DNA from: Pantoea cypripedii
GTDB lineage: Bacteria; Pseudomonadota; Gammaproteobacteria; Enterobacterales; Enterobacteriaceae
Direction: 5' to 3'
DNA: 64,000 bases
NCBI RefSeq assembly: GCF_011395035.1
Contig: NZ_CP024768.1
Span: 3,095,979 to 3,159,978, forward strand
Of the stretch, positions 26,797 to 35,974 are shown piece after piece. Made by a program: the position numbers and the translations under genes. A model generated the notes under the pieces. That model was not told the origin of the DNA. It ran no database searches and saw only the letters and a list, made by a program, of their open reading frames with translations. Every line of letters starts with the position of its first letter. The stretch's first letter is position 1.

Positions 26797-26900
26797 ATCA
26801 CAGCCTGATACAGAAAAAAACCTGCTCTGCCCCCTTCCCGCCTCGTCCAAACTGATTACTATAAGACTTTTCTCCGCTTCTTCTGCCGGACGTCTTACCG

Positions 26901-28070
26901 TTGAAAAAACATACACCCTGGTTTTTGACATTAATGGTTTCACTGCTTCCTTTAAAAAGCATGGCGCAGGTCGCCACGGATCCGCTGCTGGCTTCGCAAA
27001 TCGTTGATCGTTATGCCGAACACATCTTTTACGGCAGTGGTGCCGTGGGGATGGCACTGGTGGCCATTGATGGCAATCAACGCGTTTTCGCCAGCTTTGG
27101 CGAAACCCGTCCGGGCAGCAACGTGCGGCCACAGCAGGATTCGCTGATCCGCATTGCTTCGCTGAGTAAGCTGATGACCAGTGAAGTGATGGTCAAAATG
27201 GCCGAACGCGGCCAGATTCGCCTCGACGATCCGTTAAGCAAATACGCCCCTCAGGGAATGCGGGTACCGAGCTACAACGGCCAACCGATTCGCCTGATTA
27301 ACCTGTCGACCCATACCAGCGGCCTGCCGCGTGAGCAACCGGGCGGCAAACCGCATCGTCCGGTGTTCAACTGGCCGACGCGCAGCGATCGCTGGCAGTG
27401 GCTGTCACGCGCCTCTCTTAAAGTCGCTCCTGGTTTGGACGCCTCTTACTCGAACCTCGGCTATGACCTGCTGAGTGATGCCCTGTCGCAGGCGGCGGGT
27501 AAACCCTATCCGGCGTTGTTCCAGCAACTTATCACTCGCCCGTTAGGCATGAAGGACACCACCTTTACCCCATCGCCGGACCAGTGTCAGCGGCTGATGA
27601 TTGCCGAAAAAGGTGCCAGCCCGTGTAACAACACGCTGGCGGCGATTGGCAGCGGTGGCGTGTATTCAACGCCGGAGGATATGGGACGCTGGATGCAGCA
27701 GTTCCTTAACTCGGCCGTTAATCAGCGCACCCCACAGATCGACCGGTTGCAGACGCTGATCTATCGCCGTGACCAGCTGAATAAAGTGGAAGGGATGGAT
27801 GTGCCAGGCCGGGCCGATGCGCTGGGCATGGGTTGGGTGTATATGGGACCGAAAAATGGCCATCCCGGCATTATCCAGAAGACCGGTGGCGGTGGCGGTT
27901 TCATCACCTATATGGCGATGGTGCCACAACATAATGTTGGGGTGTTCGTGGTGGTGACGCGTTCACCGCTGACGCGCTTCACACCGATGAGCGATGGCGT
28001 CAACGATATGCTGGCTGAGCTGGTGGGTAACCAGAGCGGTTCACCGATGATGGTGCAGGCGATTCGTTAA
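26901..28070 (+). CDS. ampH: AmpH-like D-Ala-D-Ala carboxypeptidase/endopeptidase
   Basis: A class C beta-lactamase-fold penicillin-binding protein acting on peptidoglycan in the periplasm. The 389-residue sequence shows a signal peptide (FLTLMVSLLPLKSMAQ), the active-site SLSK (S-x-x-K, in RIASLSKLMT), the tyrosine motif YSNLGYD, and the KTG box in QKTGGGGGF. Several long stretches match E. coli AmpH (HIFYGSGAVGMALV; PLGMKDTTFTPSPDQCQR). The start codon appears to be TTG at 26901; no ATG gives an intact signal peptide. In E. coli ampH lies elsewhere, so its place between tktB and ypfG is different here. Its stop overlaps that of convergent ypfG in the palindrome TTAA. Confidence 0.92.
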   Translation: MKKHTPWFLTLMVSLLPLKSMAQVATDPLLASQIVDRYAEHIFYGSGAVGMALVAIDGNQRVFASFGETRPGSNVRPQQDSLIRIASLSKLMTSEVMVKMAERGQIRLDDPLSKYAPQGMRVPSYNGQPIRLINLSTHTSGLPREQPGGKPHRPVFNWPTRSDRWQWLSRASLKVAPGLDASYSNLGYDLLSDALSQAAGKPYPALFQQLITRPLGMKDTTFTPSPDQCQRLMIAEKGASPCNNTLAAIGSGGVYSTPEDMGRWMQQFLNSAVNQRTPQIDRLQTLIYRRDQLNKVEGMDVPGRADALGMGWVYMGPKNGHPGIIQKTGGGGGFITYMAMVPQHNVGVFVVVTRSPLTRFTPMSDGVNDMLAELVGNQSGSPMMVQAIR

Positions 28071-29140
28071 CGCGATTGCGGCCCGGTCTGCGGCTGGCTG
28101 ACCCACAGGGTTGGCCAGTCGTCACTGCTGTGCCAGGCATCGCAGGTTTTCTCTTCCGCATACTCCGCCAGCACAAATTCGCTGCCATCGAACTGCCAGC
28201 GTGTCGCCGTGCCGCAATCCCCCAGACCACGACCTTTACTGAAGGTGTACAGGAAACCACTGCTGGCATCGTACTCCGCATTCACTAAATCCAGCTGATT
28301 ATCGGTGCGCGACGGTGGGGTAAACGGCAGGGTTAACGTCAGACCGCGCGCCACATACGGCTGGTTGCGCGTCACTTCAAATGCCAGGTCAATAACGTTG
28401 TACGCCCCGGTTTCGCAGCTGATAAGCAGCAGCGCTTTGCTGTCTGTCAGCGGGGCGACGCTCACTTCTCGTCGCATCGGATCGAGTGAGCAACTGTCGG
28501 TGTTGATACGCCAGGTACCGTAATCAATTAATCCGCTGGTTTCCTCGCGGGTCAGCGCGACCGGCTGGGGTAAGGGGGCGGGTAAACGGGGCAATGGCGG
28601 CTGCGGCGGGACATCCCATACCACGCGATCGCCGCGTTTTACCCAGGCACTTAAACCATTCACCCTGCCCTGCACGTCATCCATCAGCAGCAACGCGGCT
28701 TTCATACCATGCAGTGATATCGATGCTTTGGCCTGCCAGGTGAGTTGAAGGGTATCTGCATCCAGCGTTTGCGCCAGAAACTCGTCAATGGCGATGGCGT
28801 TACTGGTGGCAAGGTGGTGGGGTTCTACACTCCAGTGCTTAAGATCGGGTTTCATTCGCCGCTGGTCCAGCAACAGATTGTCCTGCAAGGCAGCACCCGG
28901 TAATTCGCCGCTGTACGCGCTGCCATAGTCGATGCGCAGCAGCGGGCGATCGTCCACACCGGCGTGCCGCGATATCGTCATGACCAGTCCATTATCACCA
29001 GGAAAACTGCGAGCTACACAAAAAGCCGCATTGTTGCAGGTCAGCTGCCAGTCAGAAAATGACTTTTGCAGTGGATCCGCCTGCACTCCCGCAGCAAAAA
29101 GAAAGAGCAATAAAAGCAGCGACTTCATCCAATACGACAT
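28067..29140 (-). CDS. ypfG: DUF1176 periplasmic protein YpfG
   Basis: A 357-residue exported protein with a signal peptide (SLLLLLFLFAAGVQA, cleavage before DPLQKSFSDWQ). It belongs to the DUF1176 family; typical stretches are SDWQLTCNNAAFCVARSF, the central LIDYGTWRINTDSCSLDP and the C-terminal GDCGTATRWQFDGSEFVL. Six or more cysteines suggest disulfides, as expected in the periplasm. Function unknown. It matches the tktB-ypfG-nudK order in E. coli, with ampH inserted before it and the AT-rich operon after it. Confidence 0.88.
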   Translation of the reverse strand: MSYWMKSLLLLLFLFAAGVQADPLQKSFSDWQLTCNNAAFCVARSFPGDNGLVMTISRHAGVDDRPLLRIDYGSAYSGELPGAALQDNLLLDQRRMKPDLKHWSVEPHHLATSNAIAIDEFLAQTLDADTLQLTWQAKASISLHGMKAALLLMDDVQGRVNGLSAWVKRGDRVVWDVPPQPPLPRLPAPLPQPVALTREETSGLIDYGTWRINTDSCSLDPMRREVSVAPLTDSKALLLISCETGAYNVIDLAFEVTRNQPYVARGLTLTLPFTPPSRTDNQLDLVNAEYDASSGFLYTFSKGRGLGDCGTATRWQFDGSEFVLAEYAEEKTCDAWHSSDDWPTLWVSQPQTGPQSR

Positions 29141-29598
29141 CTAAAAAACCGATCCCCAAATTCTTAGAAAGAAGATGATAGCGCAATGGCATCACTGACA
29201 CCGGACCTAATCTGTGAACTGGCCCGAAAAGCGGTGCTAACTGCCGAAAAAGACGTCGCTTTGAGCGATCTCTGCGGGTAAAACTGAACTGTCATCATCC
29301 GTGCCGAATGAATTCTGCTCAATCGGATTTGTCGCACAATTATCGGGTTGATGCAGAAAGTCTCCGTTTTCGCCATGCTGATTATCGAGAATATCTGCCG
29401 TCGTCACAAAATCGTCATAAATTGATATGTTACGATAAATAGGTTTAGCTCAGTTGCCGTATAAACTTCACTCCATTTCCCGCTGGCACGGGTACAAGCG
29501 AATATTGTGATAAAGGGATGGCAGAATTCCCTCTTTTAATTATTTGGCAGGGAAATCTCGCCAGAGTAACAATCGATCATCAGGGACCAGGATGAAAT
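29141..29598 (+). promoter_or_regulatory. Upstream region of the AT-rich two-gene operon
   Basis: A 458-base gap between the divergent ypfG and the 1572-residue gene. Base composition shifts from GC-rich to AT-rich across it, marking the probable left edge of foreign DNA. AT-rich stretches such as TTGATATGTTACGATAAAT (29422-29440) could house a promoter. The ribosome site for the next gene is CCAGGA (29586-29591), seven bases before the ATG. I looked for a hrp box (GGAACC with a CCAC half-site) and found none. A 31-codon open frame (29186-29281) is present but unsupported. Confidence 0.4.
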
Positions 29599-32500
29599 AT
29601 GCTAAGCAGCAGCGCAATTAATGCCATCGTAAATAAACCCTCCGTCACTCAACCAATATGCAGAAAGGAAATCACCACCCATATACAATCAATTAATAAT
29701 ATCTCTGCCCCACGGAATCTGATTGACCGGCCTATGTCATCCTTAGGTGTGTCTTCAGTAAAAGCCAATAACCTACGGCCTGCTCGTTTAGAACGATCAA
29801 CCCGGCCAAAGAAAGCGATATATCATCCGCAATCTAGCAAATGCGCAGATGTTCCTGCCAGGCAGATTGTTCAACAGTTTCGTGATAATGAGGAACTGAT
29901 CGAGCAGCTACCAACAGTCACCGAGCTGCTGAGCGAATCAAAATCCTATCACATCAGAAGATTTTCCAGCCAGTGTGACGATATTTTCAATAAGAAAGAA
30001 GGGTTGAAAAAAAAGATACGTCAGAAGGCGAAAAATGCCTGGGAAAGAAATAAAACAGTCATCAATAACAAGTTAGTAAAAACTGATAATGCAAAATTAA
30101 AAATACTCTTCAACACTATCTCCGCAGTGTGCGCCGATCGGCAAACCCATCACCTGGATGTTTTTTGGAATGGTGTCTTATCACTATCCACAACATGTCA
30201 GCAAAGGAAAAACTATCGCAGATTATGGGAATTTATCGTGAGCAACCCTCACCTGGAAACTTTCTTAACTCAGTTTGACTTGTGGACAGGCATTGAAGAT
30301 AAAATCAGGGAGATGCTATCCAATAACAATAATAAATTCTTCATGGTCATCAATGAGACACAAAAAGACTTACTGGATGAATTACAGCTGCTTTGCGCCC
30401 CCATTGAGACACAATACTACCATCAATTATGCGAAATTGACTATAACGGTAAAACCACCAGTGAGGTCATCGAATCACTTATCAATAACACAGGATTGCA
30501 GGAAGTATTGAGTGAAACCGCCAGTGGCAGCGATTTATGGCGGGAATTAAATAATCTGCCTACGGTGTTTAAGCTCGATGTCTTAAAAAATGAAATCGAT
30601 GATCTGCTGACTGAATATAAAGAGAACAGTACCGATCTGAAGAGACTGAAACATGGCACGTTTCTTAAGCGTATCAGTGAGAGTTTCAATATATTGTACC
30701 GGATACCCCGAATTCTCGGTAACTTAAAAAAGCGCATTGAAAACAAAGTTGAATTTGCTGAAGTACATATCCTGTATCAGGATCTTTTTTTCAATGCTCT
30801 TGATCGACTGCAAAATGCCGGTGTGGACGCGACACTGAAATCATTGATGACCCGGAATGATGATTTTCAGGATATGGTGATTGATGACATTGATCTTCAG
30901 GAAATAGCGGAACAGGTATCACCCCATTTATTGTATAACCCAACAGAATGCTATGATTTTATTTGTATGGCTTCGATGCTGGATGTCAGTCAGGTAATTG
31001 CAGAAAACATCGGGGATACAACGCAATTGTATCAATTGATGAAAAACTATTATCCTGCCCCACAGGAAGTTGATGCCTTTTTCTCGGCACAGATGAGCAC
31101 CATGGGTAGCGGTTATGACCGGGGCATCATGCTGGCAATCAGTCGGCTTCTCCCCCCCGCGATGAACTGGAAAATGCGTGAAAGGCTATTGCTGGCGGTG
31201 ACCGGTACCAGCGCCTACGATATCCCTCCAGGCAATGAATTCCTGTTGAAAATTGAAGAAAGCATCGTCAGTGCGCTGAACCCTGCCAGATTAGAACAGC
31301 GTTACCAGAAAGGTTTGCATCTTGACCCGTACCTGGTCGATAAGCTGAATATCTCAGGGGAGCAGCAAACACACATTAAGGAAATTGTCATGGATTTCCT
31401 GCTGTCACGTAACAGGTATGCCGATGCAGAGACTAAACTGCCTCAATTCAAAGTCGATATCGCGACAATTCTTAAGTTGTTACCCGAAAAATTATCTTTT
31501 GACCTGGAAACTAATTCACTGCGCCCGTCCCATTTTTTTAAGTATCATGCGATAACAAGTAATACCCTGCTGACAGAAACACTGGTCAAAGAAATTGACC
31601 ACTTATATATTCTGCATAAATTTCTCGATAACATGCTGGATGAGACTTTTGCGGCACACTCACATATCAATCGATTGAATGAAATAGTCGCCAACACAAA
31701 TATTAGCTACGACATTGCAATATATGCAAATATCGCCCTGGCATTGGTAGAAAATAATCCATTCGCCCCTGAATCTGAACTGGAGATCCGGCGGGCCATC
31801 ACAGACCTGTTTTCCGGTGATGAAATGCTCACGCTGATCAGCGATGAAACCACACCATTAGCACAGGAGCTGGCAGAGATACAGCAATCTCTGTCAACCT
31901 ATCCGAAAATTGCGCCCAGTGATTTCTTCGCTAAAGCTGCGGGAATGGGTATCTGGGTGGATTCTGACAGCCAGAAAAACATCATTAAAGTGCTTGGTGA
32001 TTCCATTACTACTGATATCACCAATGAGGAGCGAAGCTGCCAGATTCTTTCTTATATTCTGAGAAAATCCTTCGCAGCTGCCGATGTTCTGGAATTATCC
32101 ACAGATACCGGTACCGGCCAGCCCCATCATTTTCTTAACACGCTGACCAGCGGATTGATTACCCAGATAAATGGTTTAATCGCCGCAGAACTTGACACGG
32201 CGCTCGCTGCTTTCGACCCTGGCACTAAAGAGGGTGACCGTTATACCAATACAGCCTGTAAACTTATAGAAGGTGCATCTCCGCACCGTGTTTTAAAGGA
32301 TCTCTGTAAAACCGGCAATGACAAAGATGACAATGCCATCGGCCAGACATTTACCGAAGATCAATTCGCTCATATCAGAAAAGAACTATTAACGTTGCTG
32401 GCTAAAGGCGGGGACGATTACCCTAAAGATATTGGCAAAATCTTCGGGGAGTTACGGAAAACCATATTGAGTGATGAAAACAACCATATCAATTATTTAC

Positions 32501-34317
32501 TAAAATGCCTCAACGTATTTAGAGAATTACAAAGTAAAGATATCAACTTAGCGCCTGATAAAATTTATCAGAAGATTATTGATAACATTTATGAAAGAGG
32601 GGTCCCTGCACGCATTGCTAAAACAGGACAAAAACTCACTGAAGCGGATTTACTGGAATATTTTATTCAGGAAGATGTCACAGATATCAATACTGAAAGC
32701 GCTAAAAAATTTATCCAGTCCATCAATCAAAAACACCGTATATCTGACTCCCTGCTCTATTCCATTACCTTACTTGAACCTTTCCTGGCTGATGCATTAG
32801 CCTGGCGGCAGGATGAAATTGATGCGGAGAATAAAAAAATCATTGCCGAAGAAGAACTGGAGCTGGCGCTTCTGGCTCATGCCGCCGCCAATCAGGGGAT
32901 ATTTTCCACCCAGGCGGAGTATGACATGACCGAATATCGGGCCGACCGTGCAGCTCGCGATGATGAAAATGATTATGAAAAAGCCATCGACTCCGCCTGT
33001 AAATATGAACACTATGAGAAAGTTACTGAAGAATGGAAATGGTTTTTCTATCTCGGGACACAGTTTTCCAATTACTGGATTGAAATGCACCGGCCAGTTT
33101 TTGTTTATATCAACACCAACGTCACTGAAACACGTACCACCACGCTCTCTTATGCCAATGGCGAAGAGGTGGAAACACAAAATATTCAGTCATCGAATCC
33201 CGGCCTCACGATGATCAGGTTTAAACTCTGCGATATCCTCGATAAGAATGGATATATTGACAATAAAAAAATTAATGAAACCATTCAGGAGAAATACTGC
33301 CCCACATTTCAGATACAACATATTCAGTTCACACCATTTCTTGACATACAACCACTGAAAATATCCAATAAGGGAGGTGAAATTTCAACGGTTGGCACCC
33401 TCACCGAACGCTATGATGTTGAGGTGATTTCGGCTATGGATATACAGAAAGGGAGTTATATGTATAATCTTCCGAGCAGACCACCTGAATTTCCATTCTG
33501 TAATGCACCACCAGGTCCTGTTGTCCTGCAAAATTACGCCGAAAAAATTCGGCAACCAGCCAGATCTCACGAAGTGAGTGCTAATGTAGCATCCGCCATT
33601 CAGGCCATAAAAAAAATTCACCACCCGCGTGAGATTTTCAATTCTGCTGCACAAGCGCGGGGTTTAGCAACCAAACAGGGTACACTAATACGCCAACGTG
33701 AAAATAATAACTGGTGTACGCGGGTTGAGGATTCACTGCGACTGCTTACCCAACATCGCCCGGAAAATTTGTATCGTACCAGACCTGCGGTACAACCCTT
33801 ACAAAGTGCGATCATTAGCGCAGCGTCCGCATCAACAGGAAAAAAAATAATTGTTATAGATGACAGACATCGTGGTCATTTATATCAACCCGGCAAAGGG
33901 GCAGAACGTTCTGGTCAGCCACTGGTGTCTCAGCCAGGCAATATGGACAACCAGGGCAATATTGCACAAATAATCCCTTCAGCGATGCTGAAAGATGCCG
34001 TTGCAGGGAAAACCTTAGTATTACATCAGGATAAAGCAGGACGATTTAAATCAGTACAGATTCAACCACTGGGTGCCTCCACGTATAAATCTACCGTCAT
34101 ACCTGTGGAAACCAACATTCGCGCCGGAATAGACCACCCTGCCATCAAACGATTGCCTCCTGCAATATTAAGTGAAGCGGATAATGTGTTGAACGCAGTG
34201 ACCACATCATATTATATGCATCCTGCGGGCCAGCCTGGACCATCGACTCAACATTCTAACCTGCCAATCCGCACGAAAATCCTGTTGGATCTAAAGCTCA
34301 CTGATCATGAAGGTTAA
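29599..34317 (+). CDS. Large 1572-residue protein of unknown family, possible secreted effector
   Basis: I do not recognise this protein. Residues 1-80 are Ser/Asn/Ile-rich, strongly basic and nearly free of acidic residues, as in many type III secreted effectors; there is no Sec signal peptide. Residues ~85-1060 look almost wholly helical, with repeated Leu/Ile-spaced segments and no long membrane helix. A highly charged helix (about 1070-1095, rich in Glu, Lys and Ala) follows, then a strand-rich part (~1165-1260, VFVYINTN ... TTTLSYANG), and a basic, Pro/Gln/Ser-rich tail to 1572 containing KKIIVIDDRHRGHLYQPG at 1415-1432. Codon and base usage are far more AT-rich than the neighbours, indicating transfer. 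The 519-residue OTU-like gene follows after 54 bases with no terminator, so the two form an operon. Function not assigned. Confidence 0.85.
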   Translation: MLSSSAINAIVNKPSVTQPICRKEITTHIQSINNISAPRNLIDRPMSSLGVSSVKANNLRPARLERSTRPKKAIYHPQSSKCADVPARQIVQQFRDNEELIEQLPTVTELLSESKSYHIRRFSSQCDDIFNKKEGLKKKIRQKAKNAWERNKTVINNKLVKTDNAKLKILFNTISAVCADRQTHHLDVFWNGVLSLSTTCQQRKNYRRLWEFIVSNPHLETFLTQFDLWTGIEDKIREMLSNNNNKFFMVINETQKDLLDELQLLCAPIETQYYHQLCEIDYNGKTTSEVIESLINNTGLQEVLSETASGSDLWRELNNLPTVFKLDVLKNEIDDLLTEYKENSTDLKRLKHGTFLKRISESFNILYRIPRILGNLKKRIENKVEFAEVHILYQDLFFNALDRLQNAGVDATLKSLMTRNDDFQDMVIDDIDLQEIAEQVSPHLLYNPTECYDFICMASMLDVSQVIAENIGDTTQLYQLMKNYYPAPQEVDAFFSAQMSTMGSGYDRGIMLAISRLLPPAMNWKMRERLLLAVTGTSAYDIPPGNEFLLKIEESIVSALNPARLEQRYQKGLHLDPYLVDKLNISGEQQTHIKEIVMDFLLSRNRYADAETKLPQFKVDIATILKLLPEKLSFDLETNSLRPSHFFKYHAITSNTLLTETLVKEIDHLYILHKFLDNMLDETFAAHSHINRLNEIVANTNISYDIAIYANIALALVENNPFAPESELEIRRAITDLFSGDEMLTLISDETTPLAQELAEIQQSLSTYPKIAPSDFFAKAAGMGIWVDSDSQKNIIKVLGDSITTDITNEERSCQILSYILRKSFAAADVLELSTDTGTGQPHHFLNTLTSGLITQINGLIAAELDTALAAFDPGTKEGDRYTNTACKLIEGASPHRVLKDLCKTGNDKDDNAIGQTFTEDQFAHIRKELLTLLAKGGDDYPKDIGKIFGELRKTILSDENNHINYLLKCLNVFRELQSKDINLAPDKIYQKIIDNIYERGVPARIAKTGQKLTEADLLEYFIQEDVTDINTESAKKFIQSINQKHRISDSLLYSITLLEPFLADALAWRQDEIDAENKKIIAEEELELALLAHAAANQGIFSTQAEYDMTEYRADRAARDDENDYEKAIDSACKYEHYEKVTEEWKWFFYLGTQFSNYWIEMHRPVFVYINTNVTETRTTTLSYANGEEVETQNIQSSNPGLTMIRFKLCDILDKNGYIDNKKINETIQEKYCPTFQIQHIQFTPFLDIQPLKISNKGGEISTVGTLTERYDVEVISAMDIQKGSYMYNLPSRPPEFPFCNAPPGPVVLQNYAEKIRQPARSHEVSANVASAIQAIKKIHHPREIFNSAAQARGLATKQGTLIRQRENNNWCTRVEDSLRLLTQHRPENLYRTRPAVQPLQSAIISAASASTGKKIIVIDDRHRGHLYQPGKGAERSGQPLVSQPGNMDNQGNIAQIIPSAMLKDAVAGKTLVLHQDKAGRFKSVQIQPLGASTYKSTVIPVETNIRAGIDHPAIKRLPPAILSEADNVLNAVTTSYYMHPAGQPGPSTQHSNLPIRTKILLDLKLTDHEG

Positions 34318-34371
34318 TATTTTAGATCCTGTAAAAAGTTAAGAGAATTATTATTCAATAAGGAGATTGAG

Positions 34372-35931
34372 ATGTTAAATACCAGTATAGAATCTTACCG
34401 CCAAAGTGCGATATCAACACTGCACCAACATAATAAAGAAATAACCAAAAAACTCCCTGGCATCACCCATGTATCCAACCGTGGTTTACAATCTGAACAT
34501 CCACGCACCACTACACTGATGTCGAATCGTTCGACCCACTTAGGCTTAAAACCGAATACACAAACGAGCAACAGGTCACTGTTACATGCTCTTCGTTATG
34601 AGCAAGGCACAGCCAGTAAACGCCCCATGCCTAAGCTTTTTTTAGATACGTTCGGGGAACCAAGCCAAAAAGTTAAAAACCTCTCTGAACATACCGGAGA
34701 AACAACGGTTAGCAGCGTACTAAAAAACACCGCAAGAAAATCGATCATAAAAAAATCAATCGTATCACAGTGCAAAAAAACAGATTCTGCTGCTCCAGGT
34801 TTGACACCTGAACAAATAAAACAAATAACATTACAAAATATACGCACAGATGGTTACTGGAACAACAACGCCATGGATTTAGCCGTTTACGGTGTCGCGG
34901 GTTCGCTGGATACCCGGTTATATATTGAAGACCATACTTGCCAGGGTGGCGAGAATCAATATTGCTCAATTAGTCAAACACCCGATCCACAAACTATGAT
35001 ACGCCTGCGCAGAGTCTGGCAGGATGGCCTTGAACATTACCAGTTCATTGATAACAGCAATCAAGTCCACAACGTTATCAATGATGGAAATTGCTTATTT
35101 CGCGCGATTGCGCTTGCCAGAAACAATGATGAAAGCAACTATGCTGAATACAGAGAGAGAGCCGCTCTTTATATTGGCGAAAACTGGGATAAGTATAAAG
35201 AAACGGCTATCATTGAAGACGCAGATATCATGGCAATAAACCAGGGAACCGCATATTACGCACAGAACAAAAGATTTATGGCACTTTGGGAATCAATAAA
35301 GTCCATCGTTGAAAAAAAGCATCTCGACTGGAGCAGGCTGCATAATAGTGAAAATAATTTAATCCGCATTTTATCCCATGGCATTGCTGAACCAGAGAAA
35401 ATTTTAAAAAATCTCGATGGCGCGGACTTACAAAGCCTGGGTTTATCTTCCCGCGGTCTGAACAGCATTACAGAGCGTTTTATCGCCAAAAACCAGGATC
35501 AAACCTGCAATGATTACGGTTCACTAAATGGTATTCCTTGCAACACCAAAGATGGTTCAACTGTCGGGATGGAATTAGAACTTTTAGCTAAATTTGATGA
35601 GCGAGTTTCCTTTATTGATAACGAAGGGCTTGAAGGTCCCGGTGAACTTATCTATTTTAAAAAACATGCAGATAACTGGTATGCCATGGTCCATGAAGCA
35701 CAGAAGATAATTATGTGGCAGGGGAATTACCTGCCACGGCAATTATTCAGCAAAATCCATACAGACTATCCGATTAATCCACGTGACTTATTTATTACTA
35801 ACTATCCACTGGATTACTTATATGATTTAGCGGACGAGGGTTCCGGGAATGAACACCGGGAATGGTATAATATCGTCCTGCAACAAAATTTAGCGTTCTT
35901 TAAATTTTTAGATGAACACTACCCTGGATAG
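34372..35931 (+). CDS. OTU-like cysteine protease domain protein, possibly circularly permuted
   Basis: A 519-residue protein. Residues 1-140 are basic, Ser/Thr/Asn-rich and probably disordered, resembling an effector secretion region. Residues 236-246 (INDGNCLFRAI) match the OTU catalytic loop, with C241 as nucleophile and D238 three residues before it; 255-275 (NYAEYRERAALYIGENWDKY) match the following helix. In usual OTU proteins the W...A.....Y and final HY strands come after this; here similar segments precede it: GYWNNNAMDLAVYGVAG (161-177) and IRLRRVWQDGLEHYQFID (210-227), giving H222 as catalytic histidine. Residues 280-519 are unassigned and contain other histidines (H432, H441). Deubiquitinase-like activity is inferred, not shown. 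AT-rich; ribosome site AAGGAG is strong. Co-transcribed with the 1572-residue gene. Confidence 0.85.
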   Translation: MLNTSIESYRQSAISTLHQHNKEITKKLPGITHVSNRGLQSEHPRTTTLMSNRSTHLGLKPNTQTSNRSLLHALRYEQGTASKRPMPKLFLDTFGEPSQKVKNLSEHTGETTVSSVLKNTARKSIIKKSIVSQCKKTDSAAPGLTPEQIKQITLQNIRTDGYWNNNAMDLAVYGVAGSLDTRLYIEDHTCQGGENQYCSISQTPDPQTMIRLRRVWQDGLEHYQFIDNSNQVHNVINDGNCLFRAIALARNNDESNYAEYRERAALYIGENWDKYKETAIIEDADIMAINQGTAYYAQNKRFMALWESIKSIVEKKHLDWSRLHNSENNLIRILSHGIAEPEKILKNLDGADLQSLGLSSRGLNSITERFIAKNQDQTCNDYGSLNGIPCNTKDGSTVGMELELLAKFDERVSFIDNEGLEGPGELIYFKKHADNWYAMVHEAQKIIMWQGNYLPRQLFSKIHTDYPINPRDLFITNYPLDYLYDLADEGSGNEHREWYNIVLQQNLAFFKFLDEHYPG

Positions 35932-35943
35932 TGAGCAGCATAA

Positions 35944-35968
35944 AAGCAGGGAATCCTCCCTGCTTATT
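35944..35968. terminator. Terminator between the OTU-like gene and nudK
   Basis: GCAGGGA-ATCC-TCCCTGC flanked by AAAA on the left and TTATT on the right. It lies between convergent genes and could stop both. Confidence 0.75.
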
Positions 35969-35974
35969 CCCCCA

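Noticed and set aside
29141..29598. hrp box for a type III effector promoter
   Set aside because: I searched for GGAACC and a CCAC half-site at 15-17 bases spacing; only partial halves were found, so secretion class remains inference.
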